Source: Dactylosporangium aurantiacum
Lineage (GTDB): Bacteria; Actinomycetota; Actinomycetes; Mycobacteriales; Micromonosporaceae
NCBI RefSeq assembly: GCF_000716715.1
Contig: NZ_JNYJ01000027.1
Coordinates: 40,417-104,416 of the forward strand
Direction: 5' to 3'
Length of the DNA stretch: 64,000 nt
The number at the start of each line of letters is the position of its first letter. Positions within the stretch are counted from its first letter, which is position 1. Made by a program: the position numbers and the translations under genes. Shown here in pieces: positions 51,876 through 59,172 of this stretch. Below the pieces are notes generated by a model. The model ran no database searches, had not been told where the DNA came from, and was given only the letters and a program-made list of their open reading frames with translations.

Positions 51876-53903
51876 GTGGGAGGCTATCAGCTGAGCGTCG
51901 ACTTCGGCACGTCGAGCACCGTCGCGGTGCTCGCCGGGCCGGACGGCGAGCACCATCCGCTGCTGTTCGACGGCGAGGAGTTCCTGCCGTCCGCGACCTG
52001 CCTGGACAACGCGCCGCACCTGCTTGTCGGCCGCGACGCGCTGGCGCTCGGCCAGGCGCATCCGGACCGGCTCGCCGCGTACCCGAAGCGCGCCGTCGAC
52101 AGCGGCGCCGTCGTGCTCGGCGGCGTCGAGTGTCCCGTCGGTGACCTGTACGCGGCCGTCTTCGCCCGCGTCGCCGCCGAGGCCCGGCGCGTCGCCGGCG
52201 AGCCGATGAGCACCGTCACGCTCGCGCATCCCGCGTGCTGGGACCGCCGCCGGCAGGCCACGCTGACCCGGGCCGCGGCGAAGGTCGGCCTCGGCCCCAC
52301 CAGGCTCGTCGCGGAGCCGGTCGCGGCGGCCCGGCACGTCGTCGACGCCGGCACCCTCGACGTTCCGGACGGCTTTTCGCTCATCGTGTACGACCTGGGC
52401 GCCGGCACCTTCGACGCCGCCGTCGTGCGCCGCACGGGCGCGACGTTCGAGCTGCTGGCGCAGCGGGGCCTGCCGGACGCGGGCGGCCTGGACCTCGACG
52501 CGGCGATCGTCGCACACCTCGGTGGCCTGCTCGCCGACGACACGATCCGCTGGGAGCGCCTCACCCGCCCGCAGACCGCCGACGACCGCCGCGCCGCGCG
52601 CCGCCTGCTGGACGAGGTCCGTGCCGGCAAGGAGCTGCTGTCGGTCGCCGGGTCCACCACGATCCTGGTGCCGCTGTTCGAGGAGTCGGTGACCCTCACC
52701 CGGGCCGGCCTGGAGCGCATCGCCCGGCCGCTGCTGGACCGCACGGTGACCGCCACGGTGTCCGCCGTCGCCGAGGCCGCCGTGTCCCGCGAGGAGGTCG
52801 CCGGCCTGCTGCTGATCGGCGGCTCGTCACGGATTCCGCTGGTGGCGCGGCTGCTGCGGGAGGCGCTCGGGGTGGAGCCGACCGCGGTGCGGCGCCCGAA
52901 GCTGGCGGTCGCCGACGGCTGCCTGCCGGTCCGCCCGCGCGGCCAGGCCCGCCGCCCGCGGGTGGCCGAACCGGTCGAGTCTGGCGTTGGGGCTGGGGTC
53001 GCGGCTGGGCACGGGGCTGGGCACGGGGCCGGGGTCGGGGCTGGGGTCGGGGCTGAGGTCGGGGTCGGGCAGCCGGCGGCCGGACCGGTTCGGGGGTCCG
53101 GCGCCGCGGAAGGTCGCCGGGCGGAAGCCGAGGGCCGGCGGTTCGAGCCGGCGGCGTTCGAGGCGGCGGCAGCGCGGACCGGGCAGGCGGGTCCCACTGC
53201 CACCCGGGCGAACCCTACGGATGCCGGGGCCACGGGCCCGGTCAGGCCGTCGAAGTCGGAGGCGGCGGCGAAGGTCAAGGCCGCGCCGGACAAGGGGAAG
53301 CCTGTGAAGGGCGGCGCCGCGGCGGGGAAGGGCGCGAGGTCGAAGGCCGTCCGGGTGGCGAAGGTCGCGGCCGGCACGCTCGTCGGGTCGGCGGTGGCGA
53401 TCGCGGCCGGGGTGTGGGTCGGGTTCGCGGTCGCGCCGTCGGAGTCGTTCACCGCGATCCAGGTCGGCCAGTGCGTACGCCAGGACGGTGCCCGGGCCCG
53501 TCCCGTCGACTGCGGGGACGAGGGTGCGTACGAGGTGACGGCGCGGGTGTACCCGGCGGGGCCCTGCCCGGATCCGGGGCAGCCGTTCGCGATGCAGGAG
53601 CAGACCCAGCTGTGCCTGGCCCCGGCGGCCGAGCGGACCTCGGGGCCGATGCGGGTGGGTCCGCGCACCGCCGGACCGCGCCCGGCGGCCCCGATGTCCG
53701 CCGTCACCCCACCGTCCGGGACGCGACCGGCGGGCTCGCCGCGGGCCGCCGGACCGTCCGCGGGCTCGCCCCAGCCAGCCGGCGGCGGGCGGCCGGCGGA
53801 CGGTCAACGGGCCGGGTCGCCCGCCGCGGACGGCGCACCGCGGGCCGGCTTGCGGCCAGCGGAACCCAAGCGAGGCACCAAGCCCCGTCGGTTCGGCCCC
53901 TGA
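51876..53903 (+). CDS. Membrane-anchored Hsp70-like ATPase
   Basis: 675 residues from GTG 51876. Residues 1-350 form an actin/Hsp70 ATPase: DFGTSSTVAVL (phosphate 1), VYDLGAGTFDAAVV (phosphate 2) and LLIGGSSRIPLVARLL (adenosine). The substrate-binding domain is missing. Instead there is a Gly/Val/Ala/His-rich segment (about 372-395) encoded by G-rich DNA, a Lys/Ala linker, one membrane helix (about 502-525) and an outer Cys-containing domain (GQCVRQDGARARPVDCGDEG) with a long Pro/Ala/Gly tail. Probably couples ATP state inside to the outer domain. Confidence 0.85.
   Translation: MGGYQLSVDFGTSSTVAVLAGPDGEHHPLLFDGEEFLPSATCLDNAPHLLVGRDALALGQAHPDRLAAYPKRAVDSGAVVLGGVECPVGDLYAAVFARVAAEARRVAGEPMSTVTLAHPACWDRRRQATLTRAAAKVGLGPTRLVAEPVAAARHVVDAGTLDVPDGFSLIVYDLGAGTFDAAVVRRTGATFELLAQRGLPDAGGLDLDAAIVAHLGGLLADDTIRWERLTRPQTADDRRAARRLLDEVRAGKELLSVAGSTTILVPLFEESVTLTRAGLERIARPLLDRTVTATVSAVAEAAVSREEVAGLLLIGGSSRIPLVARLLREALGVEPTAVRRPKLAVADGCLPVRPRGQARRPRVAEPVESGVGAGVAAGHGAGHGAGVGAGVGAEVGVGQPAAGPVRGSGAAEGRRAEAEGRRFEPAAFEAAAARTGQAGPTATRANPTDAGATGPVRPSKSEAAAKVKAAPDKGKPVKGGAAAGKGARSKAVRVAKVAAGTLVGSAVAIAAGVWVGFAVAPSESFTAIQVGQCVRQDGARARPVDCGDEGAYEVTARVYPAGPCPDPGQPFAMQEQTQLCLAPAAERTSGPMRVGPRTAGPRPAAPMSAVTPPSGTRPAGSPRAAGPSAGSPQPAGGGRPADGQRAGSPAADGAPRAGLRPAEPKRGTKPRRFGP
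52989..53069 (+). repeat. G-rich tandem run with strong quadruplex potential
   Basis: About ten runs of three or four G separated by 2-4 bases (pattern GGGGCT, GGGCAC, GGGGTC) inside the Hsp70-like coding sequence. The run encodes a GVGAG/GHGAG low-complexity segment. Confidence 0.8.
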
Positions 53904-53940
53904 ACGCCGGCCGCGCGGCGACAACGCGACGACGACAACG

Positions 53941-54098
53941 CGAGGATGACGGCGCGAGGATGACGGCGCGAGGATGACGGCGCGAGGATGACGGCGCGAG
54001 GATGACGGCGCGACAACGGCGGCGGCTGAACGACGGCGGCTGAACGACGGCCGCGCGACGACGGCCGCGCGACGACGGCCGCGCGACGACGGCCGCGC
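53941..54098. repeat. 14-bp minisatellite with three unit types
   Basis: Five exact copies of CGAGGATGACGGCG (53941-54010), then two of CGGCTGAACGACGG (about 54023-54050), then about four of CCGCGCGACGACGG (54051-54098). All share a 14-bp period. It fills the space between the Hsp70-like stop and the Ppx stop. Confidence 0.9.
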
Positions 54099-54106
54099 GG
54101 AGGCGG

Positions 54107-55036
54107 TCAGGACCGGGACAGCTCCGTGATCCGCCGCAGCAGCAGGCCCTCACGCAACGCCCAAGGGCACACGTCGACATCGGTGATGGCGAGGGCCTCC
54201 ATGGTGGCCGCGGCGACGATGGCGCCGGCGAGGATCTGCCGGGAGCGGCTGGCGGCGACGCCGGGCAGGGCGGCGCGCTCCTCGGGGCGCATCGCGGCGA
54301 GGCGCGGGATCCAGGCGCGCAGGCCGTCGAGGGTCAGCCGCCCGTCGGCGCCGGCGACCCTGGCCAGCTGCTTGAACGTCTTCGAGGTCGCGATCCGGCA
54401 CACCCCGTCCGGCTCGTCGGCGCCGTCCGCGCAGAGGGCCGCGCGCAGGCGGGCGGCGTGCGGCTGGACGCCGCGCAGCACGTGCCGGTGCACGGCGGCG
54501 ACGTCGCGGTCGGTCGCCGGGTGGCAGGGCAGCATGGTGCGGGTGAGCCGGGCCGCGCCGAGCGGCAGCGACACCGCGACGTCGGGCGTCTCGCCGGAGC
54601 CGGCCGCGATCTCGGCCGTGGCGCCGCCGATGTCCAGCAGCAGGACCGGGCCACCGCTGTGGCCGAGCCAGCGGCGCACGGCCAGGAACGTGACGCGGGC
54701 CTCGTCCTCGCCGCTGAGGGAACGCAGCTCGATGCCGGCGGCCCGGCGGACCCGGTCGCGGATCTCCTCGACGTTGGTGGCGTCGCGGATCGTGGCCGTG
54801 GCGAGGGGGATGAGGTCGATGACGGCGTGGCGGCGGGACGCGTCGACGGTCTCGGCCACGGCGGACACGAGCCGGTCCACCGCGTCGGCGGACAGCGCAC
54901 CGTCGTCGTCGACGGAGTCGGCGAGCAGGGTCGGCGCCTTGAGGCGGAACACCGACTGCGGCGGGCCTCCGGGGTGGGCGTCCACGACGTGCAGGTGCGC
55001 GGCGTTGGAGCCCACGTCAAGCACGGCCAGTCGCAT
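54107..55036 (-). CDS. Ppx/GppA-family phosphatase
   Basis: 309 residues from ATG 55036, preceded by GGGAGG. Sugar-kinase/actin fold with VLDVGSNAAHLHV (phosphate 1, 5-17), the catalytic Glu region GEDEARVTFLAV (about 108-119), and LLDIGGATAEIA (phosphate 2). Hydrolyses polyphosphate and/or pppGpp. Single short form as in actinobacteria, where one of two Ppx proteins is a pppGppase. Confidence 0.9.
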   Translation of the reverse strand: MRLAVLDVGSNAAHLHVVDAHPGGPPQSVFRLKAPTLLADSVDDDGALSADAVDRLVSAVAETVDASRRHAVIDLIPLATATIRDATNVEEIRDRVRRAAGIELRSLSGEDEARVTFLAVRRWLGHSGGPVLLLDIGGATAEIAAGSGETPDVAVSLPLGAARLTRTMLPCHPATDRDVAAVHRHVLRGVQPHAARLRAALCADGADEPDGVCRIATSKTFKQLARVAGADGRLTLDGLRAWIPRLAAMRPEERAALPGVAASRSRQILAGAIVAAATMEALAITDVDVCPWALREGLLLRRITELSRS

Positions 55037-55183
55037 CGGCACCTCCCTGCTGTCCGGACCGCTCAGATCCGGCGCGTTACCCCGACATTCTCCCACCGAA
55101 ACATTGCGAACCTGTGGCGCGGACCGTCGGATCCGCGCCACCCGCCGAAAGACGCCGTCCGGAGGTCCACTGTGGACCGGCGG

Positions 55184-55552
55184 TCAGTGGTTCAGGTCGA
55201 TGACGCAGAACCGGTTGCCGTCGGGGTCCGCGAGCACCACGAAGTCGGGGTCGGCGGGGTAGCTGTCCCACGCCACCCGCTCGGCGCCCAGCGCCACCAG
55301 CCGCGCCACCTCCGCCCGCTGCTCGGCGGCGGAGGTGACGTGCAGGTCCAGGTGGATGCGCGGGTGGTCCTGCGGCGGGGTGACGTTGGGCTGCAGCGCG
55401 ATCGGGGTGCCGGCGCCGTCGGGCGGCACCAGGATCTTCGCGGCGCCGCCGAAACCCTCCTCGTGCGGCCGGTACCCCAGCGCCTCCTGCCAGAACCGGA
55501 CGGCCCGCGGCACGTCGCCGACGCCCAGCACGATCGCTCCGACGCGCAGCAC
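55184..55552 (-). CDS. VOC-family (glyoxalase-like) protein
   Basis: 122 residues from GTG 55552. VOC repeats: IVLGVGDVPRAVRFWQEALG and HLDLHVTSAAEQRAEVARL; final LADPDGNRFCVIDL. Follows the 2OG oxygenase gene by seven bases on the same strand and is probably co-transcribed. Substrate unknown. Confidence 0.88.
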   Translation of the reverse strand: MLRVGAIVLGVGDVPRAVRFWQEALGYRPHEEGFGGAAKILVPPDGAGTPIALQPNVTPPQDHPRIHLDLHVTSAAEQRAEVARLVALGAERVAWDSYPADPDFVVLADPDGNRFCVIDLNH

Positions 55553-55559
55553 TGTGCGA

Positions 55560-56471
55560 TCAGCCCTTCGGCGCCTCGAAGACGAGCATCGCGTCGGCGG
55601 GCGGCTCCCCGTAGATGGAGCGGACGGTGGCCTCGTCGAAGCGGGACTCGTCGGCGACGTTGACGAAGTCGCGGATCGCGGTGCCCGAGCAGTACGTGTC
55701 GGCCAGGGGCGCGCCGCGGCCGGCCAGCACGTCGGGGACGTGCACGGTGCGGAAGTCGACGCTGTACCGCGCCAGACCGGACGTGTTCGGGGTGGAACGG
55801 TGCAACTGGGCGCCCGAGAACAGCAGGACCTGGCCGGGGGCGGGCAGCACGACCAGCTCGTTGGGCGGGTGGTGGCCGGTGGCGCCGGGGCGCACCTGCG
55901 CCTCCTGCTTCACGGACGCGGCGGTGGTGAGCCGGCCGACGTTGTTGCGGTAGTAGTCGAAGTCCGCGGAGTTGTTCTCGACGGGCGCGTTGAACCGGTC
56001 CAGGTCGAAGGACATGGCGTTGTCGTCGCGGGCCGGGAAGATCGGCAGCCACCAGTTGAGCTGCATGTGCGGCGCGGAATACCACACGTCGCGGTGCCAC
56101 GGGAAGGCGAACGCGACGCCGGTGGTCAGGTGCCCGACCGGGAACGAGGTGCGGGGCTTCGGCACGTCGAAGTGGGTCTCCTCGGCGGTGAAGCCGGCCT
56201 CCTCGATGATGTTGCGGACCAGCTTCTTGGACCGCTCGTCGTGGATGAACCGGGGCTTCCACGGGCCGAGCAGCGCGGCCATCGCGGCCGGCTCGAAGTG
56301 CTCGTGGGCGTGCTCGGGGTCGTACGGGGCGAACAGCTCGGTCAGCTGCTGCCGGGCGTGGTCGACGAACTTCGCGACCGACGGCAGCTTCGTCATCACC
56401 AGCAGGTGACCGTCGTAGAGGCGTTGGCGGAGCACCTCGGGCGGTGCCTGCAGGTCGACGTGAACGGCCAT
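55560..56471 (-). CDS. Phytanoyl-CoA-dioxygenase-like Fe(II)/2-oxoglutarate oxygenase
   Basis: 303 residues from ATG 56471, GGGGAGG upstream. Double-stranded beta-helix oxygenase with the iron HxD in FPWHRDVWYS (about 122-131) and the distal His in GAQLHRSTPNTSG (about 225), followed by the 2-oxoglutarate Arg in ARYSVDFRTVH. The WNWWLPIFPARDDNAM-type strand is typical of PhyH enzymes that hydroxylate small metabolites. Substrate unknown. Divergent from the secreted discoidin protein. Confidence 0.85.
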   Translation of the reverse strand: MAVHVDLQAPPEVLRQRLYDGHLLVMTKLPSVAKFVDHARQQLTELFAPYDPEHAHEHFEPAAMAALLGPWKPRFIHDERSKKLVRNIIEEAGFTAEETHFDVPKPRTSFPVGHLTTGVAFAFPWHRDVWYSAPHMQLNWWLPIFPARDDNAMSFDLDRFNAPVENNSADFDYYRNNVGRLTTAASVKQEAQVRPGATGHHPPNELVVLPAPGQVLLFSGAQLHRSTPNTSGLARYSVDFRTVHVPDVLAGRGAPLADTYCSGTAIRDFVNVADESRFDEATVRSIYGEPPADAMLVFEAPKG

Positions 56472-56660
56472 TGGTCTTTCCTCCCCGGAGAAACATTCGC
56501 AGGTGAGCGTAGGCATGCCGAGGATGCCGCGACACCCGGGATCGCCGTTGGTGCCGGGTAGGTCAGGTTTTCGACTGAACCGGTGAGGACGTCCCTCGGG
56601 CGATCGGCTGACCCGGATCGGGGTCGCCGGTACCGCCAAGATCGATAATGGCAAATGCAT

Positions 56661-56674
56661 GGCAAACGATTGCC
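56661..56674. promoter_or_regulatory. LacI-type operator upstream of the secreted beta-helix protein
   Basis: GGCAA-ACGA-TTGCC is a 14-bp inverted repeat with the central CG step typical of LacI-family sites. It lies 68 bases before the start codon of a secreted, probably carbohydrate-acting, protein. A second half-site GGCAAATGCATGGCAA precedes it. Confidence 0.65.
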
Positions 56675-56741
56675 GCTGGGAGAGCCCGGTCACTACCGTC
56701 CGAGGCACATGTCCCGACTCCGCCAAGAGGGAGATGCTCCA

Positions 56742-58946
56742 ATGCGCCACCATGCCCTCCGTCCACCCGGCCGGACCGTCCGTGCCCTGCTCAGCGCCGC
56801 ACTCATGCTGGGCGGCACCGTCGCCGCCCTCGGCGCCACCACCGGGGCCGCGCACGCGGCCTGCGGCACCACCAACGTCGCGTACAACCGGCCCGCCACG
56901 TCCTCGTCCAACGAGAACAGCAGCCTGACCCCCAACAAGGCCGTCGACGGCAACCTCAGCACCCGCTGGTCCAGCGCGTTCAGCGACCCGCAATGGCTGC
57001 AGGTCGACCTCGGCGCCGCCACCGACGTCTGCCAGGTCGTCATCAGCTGGCAGAACGCCTACGCCAAGGCGTTCAGCGTGGAGGTCTCACCGACCGGCGC
57101 GGCCGGCAGCTGGACCTCGATCTACTCCACCACCACGAGCACCGGCGGCACGCAGACGCTCAACGTCAGCGGCAACGGCCGCTACCTGCGCGTCTACGGC
57201 ACCCAGCGGGCGACCGGCTACGGCTACTCCATCAAGGAGCTGGCGGTCTACAGCGGTACGCCCACCGAACCGCCGGTCTGCCCGACGCCGACGCCGGCCA
57301 ACCCGACGCTCCCGTCGAACTTCATCGTGTTCGACCCGTCCATGTCGGCGGCCACCATCCAGGGCCGCGTCAACGAGGTCTTCGCCCAGCAGGAGGCGAA
57401 CCAGTTCGGCGCGCAGCGCTACGTGCTGGCGTTCCGGCCCGGCACGTACAGCGGCATCAACGTCAACACCGGGTTCTACACCTCGGTGATCGGCCTGGGC
57501 CGCAACCCCGACGACGTCGTCATCAACGGTGACGTCACCGTCGACGCCGGCTGGTTCGGCGGCAACGCCACGCAGAACTTCTGGCGGAGCATCGAGAACC
57601 TGTCGATCGTGCCGAGCAACGCCAACAACGGCGACCGCTGGGCCGTCGCGCAGGCCGCGCCGATGCGCCGGGTGCACGTCCGGGGCAAGCTCAACCTGGC
57701 CCCGAACGGGTACGGCTGGGCCAGCGGCGGCTACATCGCCGACAGCAAGATCGACGGCAGCGTCGGACCCTACTCGCAGCAGCAGTGGTACACCCGGGAC
57801 AGCTCCATCGGCGGCTGGGTCAACGGCGTGTGGAACATGGTGTTCTCCGGCGTGCAGGGCGCCCCGGCCAACAGCTTCCCGAGCCCGCCCTACACCGTCG
57901 TGGGCAGCACCCCGGTCATCCGGGACAAGCCGTACCTGTACCAGAGCGGCAACGGCTACGAGGTGTTCGTGCCGAACCTGCGCACGAACGCGGTCGGCAC
58001 CACCTGGTCCGGCGGCTCGACCCCGGGCACGTCGATCCCGCTGAGCAGCTTCTTCGTCGTGCAGCCGGGCGTCACCGCGGCGGCGATCAACGCGGCCCTC
58101 GCCTGCGGCCGGCACCTGTTCTTCACCCCGGGCGTCTACCACCTGAGCCAGACGCTCAACGTCACCAACCCCGACACCGTCATCCTCGGCGAGGGGTACC
58201 CGACGCTGATCCCGGACAACGGGGTCAACGCGATGAACGTCGCCGACGTCGACGGTGTGAAGCTCGCCGGGCTGCTCTTCGACGCCGGCACGGTCAACTC
58301 CGACACGCTGCTCACCGTCGGCCGGGCCGGCTCCGGCGCCCGACACGCCGCCAACCCGACCACCGTGCAGGACGTCTTCTTCCGCATCGGCGGTGCCGGG
58401 CCCGGCAAGGCCACCAAGAGCCTGGTGGTCAACGCGCACGACACGATCATCGACCACATCTGGGCGTGGCGGGCCGACCACGGCTCCGGCGTCGGCTGGA
58501 CCGTCAACACCGCCGACCACGGCCTGATCGTGAACGGCAATTCGGTCTCGGCGTACGGGCTGTTCGTCGAGCACTACCAGAAGGACGAGGTGATCTGGAA
58601 CGGTCAGAACGGCCGGACGATCTTCTTCCAGAACGAGAAGCCGTACGACCCGCCGAGCCAGTCGGCGTGGCGCACGGACGCCCGCGGCTACGCGGCGTAC
58701 AAGGTCGCGGACACCGTCACGTCGCACGAGGCGTGGGGGATGGGCAGCTACTGCAACTTCACGGCCGACCCGTCGATCGTGAACGAGCACGGCTTCGAGA
58801 CCCCGGTGAACCCGAACGTGAAGTTCCACGACCTGCTCACCGTGTCGCTGGGCGGCAAGGGCACCATCGCCCACGTCATCAACGGCACGGGCGGGCCGGC
58901 GCAGGGCACCAACACGGTCCCGGTGTACCTCGTGAGCTTCCCGTAA
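56742..58946 (+). CDS. Secreted F5/8 type C (CBM32-like) plus parallel beta-helix protein
   Basis: 734 residues from ATG 56742 (GGGAG upstream). Signal peptide about 1-40 ending AHAA. Residues 45-175 form a discoidin/CBM32 domain (NVAYNRPATSSSNENSS, STRWSSAF, WLQVDLGAATDV). A short Pro/Thr linker follows, then a large right-handed beta-helix of the pectate-lyase type (FRPGTYSGINVN, VIGLGRNPDDVVING, VNAHDTIIDHIWAWRADHG). Probably binds and acts on an extracellular polysaccharide; no catalytic set could be fixed. A LacI-type operator precedes it. Confidence 0.85.
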   Translation: MRHHALRPPGRTVRALLSAALMLGGTVAALGATTGAAHAACGTTNVAYNRPATSSSNENSSLTPNKAVDGNLSTRWSSAFSDPQWLQVDLGAATDVCQVVISWQNAYAKAFSVEVSPTGAAGSWTSIYSTTTSTGGTQTLNVSGNGRYLRVYGTQRATGYGYSIKELAVYSGTPTEPPVCPTPTPANPTLPSNFIVFDPSMSAATIQGRVNEVFAQQEANQFGAQRYVLAFRPGTYSGINVNTGFYTSVIGLGRNPDDVVINGDVTVDAGWFGGNATQNFWRSIENLSIVPSNANNGDRWAVAQAAPMRRVHVRGKLNLAPNGYGWASGGYIADSKIDGSVGPYSQQQWYTRDSSIGGWVNGVWNMVFSGVQGAPANSFPSPPYTVVGSTPVIRDKPYLYQSGNGYEVFVPNLRTNAVGTTWSGGSTPGTSIPLSSFFVVQPGVTAAAINAALACGRHLFFTPGVYHLSQTLNVTNPDTVILGEGYPTLIPDNGVNAMNVADVDGVKLAGLLFDAGTVNSDTLLTVGRAGSGARHAANPTTVQDVFFRIGGAGPGKATKSLVVNAHDTIIDHIWAWRADHGSGVGWTVNTADHGLIVNGNSVSAYGLFVEHYQKDEVIWNGQNGRTIFFQNEKPYDPPSQSAWRTDARGYAAYKVADTVTSHEAWGMGSYCNFTADPSIVNEHGFETPVNPNVKFHDLLTVSLGGKGTIAHVINGTGGPAQGTNTVPVYLVSFP

Positions 58947-58987
58947 GGCCCGCGATCATACCGGTGTGTCGTCTCGGTCAACAACGT

Positions 58988-59034
58988 TTGACATTGTCGC
59001 TCCATCGACGTACAACTCTGTGAGAGCGCTCTCA
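58988..59034 (+). promoter_or_regulatory. Orphan LacI-type regulated promoter
   Basis: TTGACA (58988-58993), exactly 17 bp, then TACAAC (59011-59016), followed by the perfect palindrome TGAGAGCGCTCTCA (59021-59034). This is the CebR/LacI style of carbohydrate-gene control (CebR site TGGGAGCGCTCCCA). No plus-strand gene follows; the strong hairpin at 59110 comes instead. Confidence 0.7.
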
Positions 59035-59109
59035 GAAGGCTTGCCCGGGTCGGCCGCCACCGGCCCGGGCAGGTTCCGCGAACCTCGGCAGAGGGGCAGC
59101 TCGAGGACG

Positions 59110-59143
59110 GGGCCCGTCCGGCATGGGAGCGCCGGACGGGCCC
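59110..59143. terminator. 13-bp stem-loop terminator between convergent genes
   Basis: GGGCCCGTCCGGC (59110-59122) and GCCGGACGGGCCC (59131-59143) pair perfectly round an 8-base loop. It can end transcripts from both the secreted protein gene (plus) and the MMPL gene (minus). No U tract, as is usual in actinobacteria. Confidence 0.85.
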
Positions 59144-59172
59144 AACTCTGCTCCAGTTCCCTGTCTGTCGTT

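Noticed and set aside
53941..54098. Minisatellite considered as a CRISPR or an origin iteron array
   Set aside because: Units are contiguous and GC-rich; no spacers, DnaA boxes or replication genes nearby.
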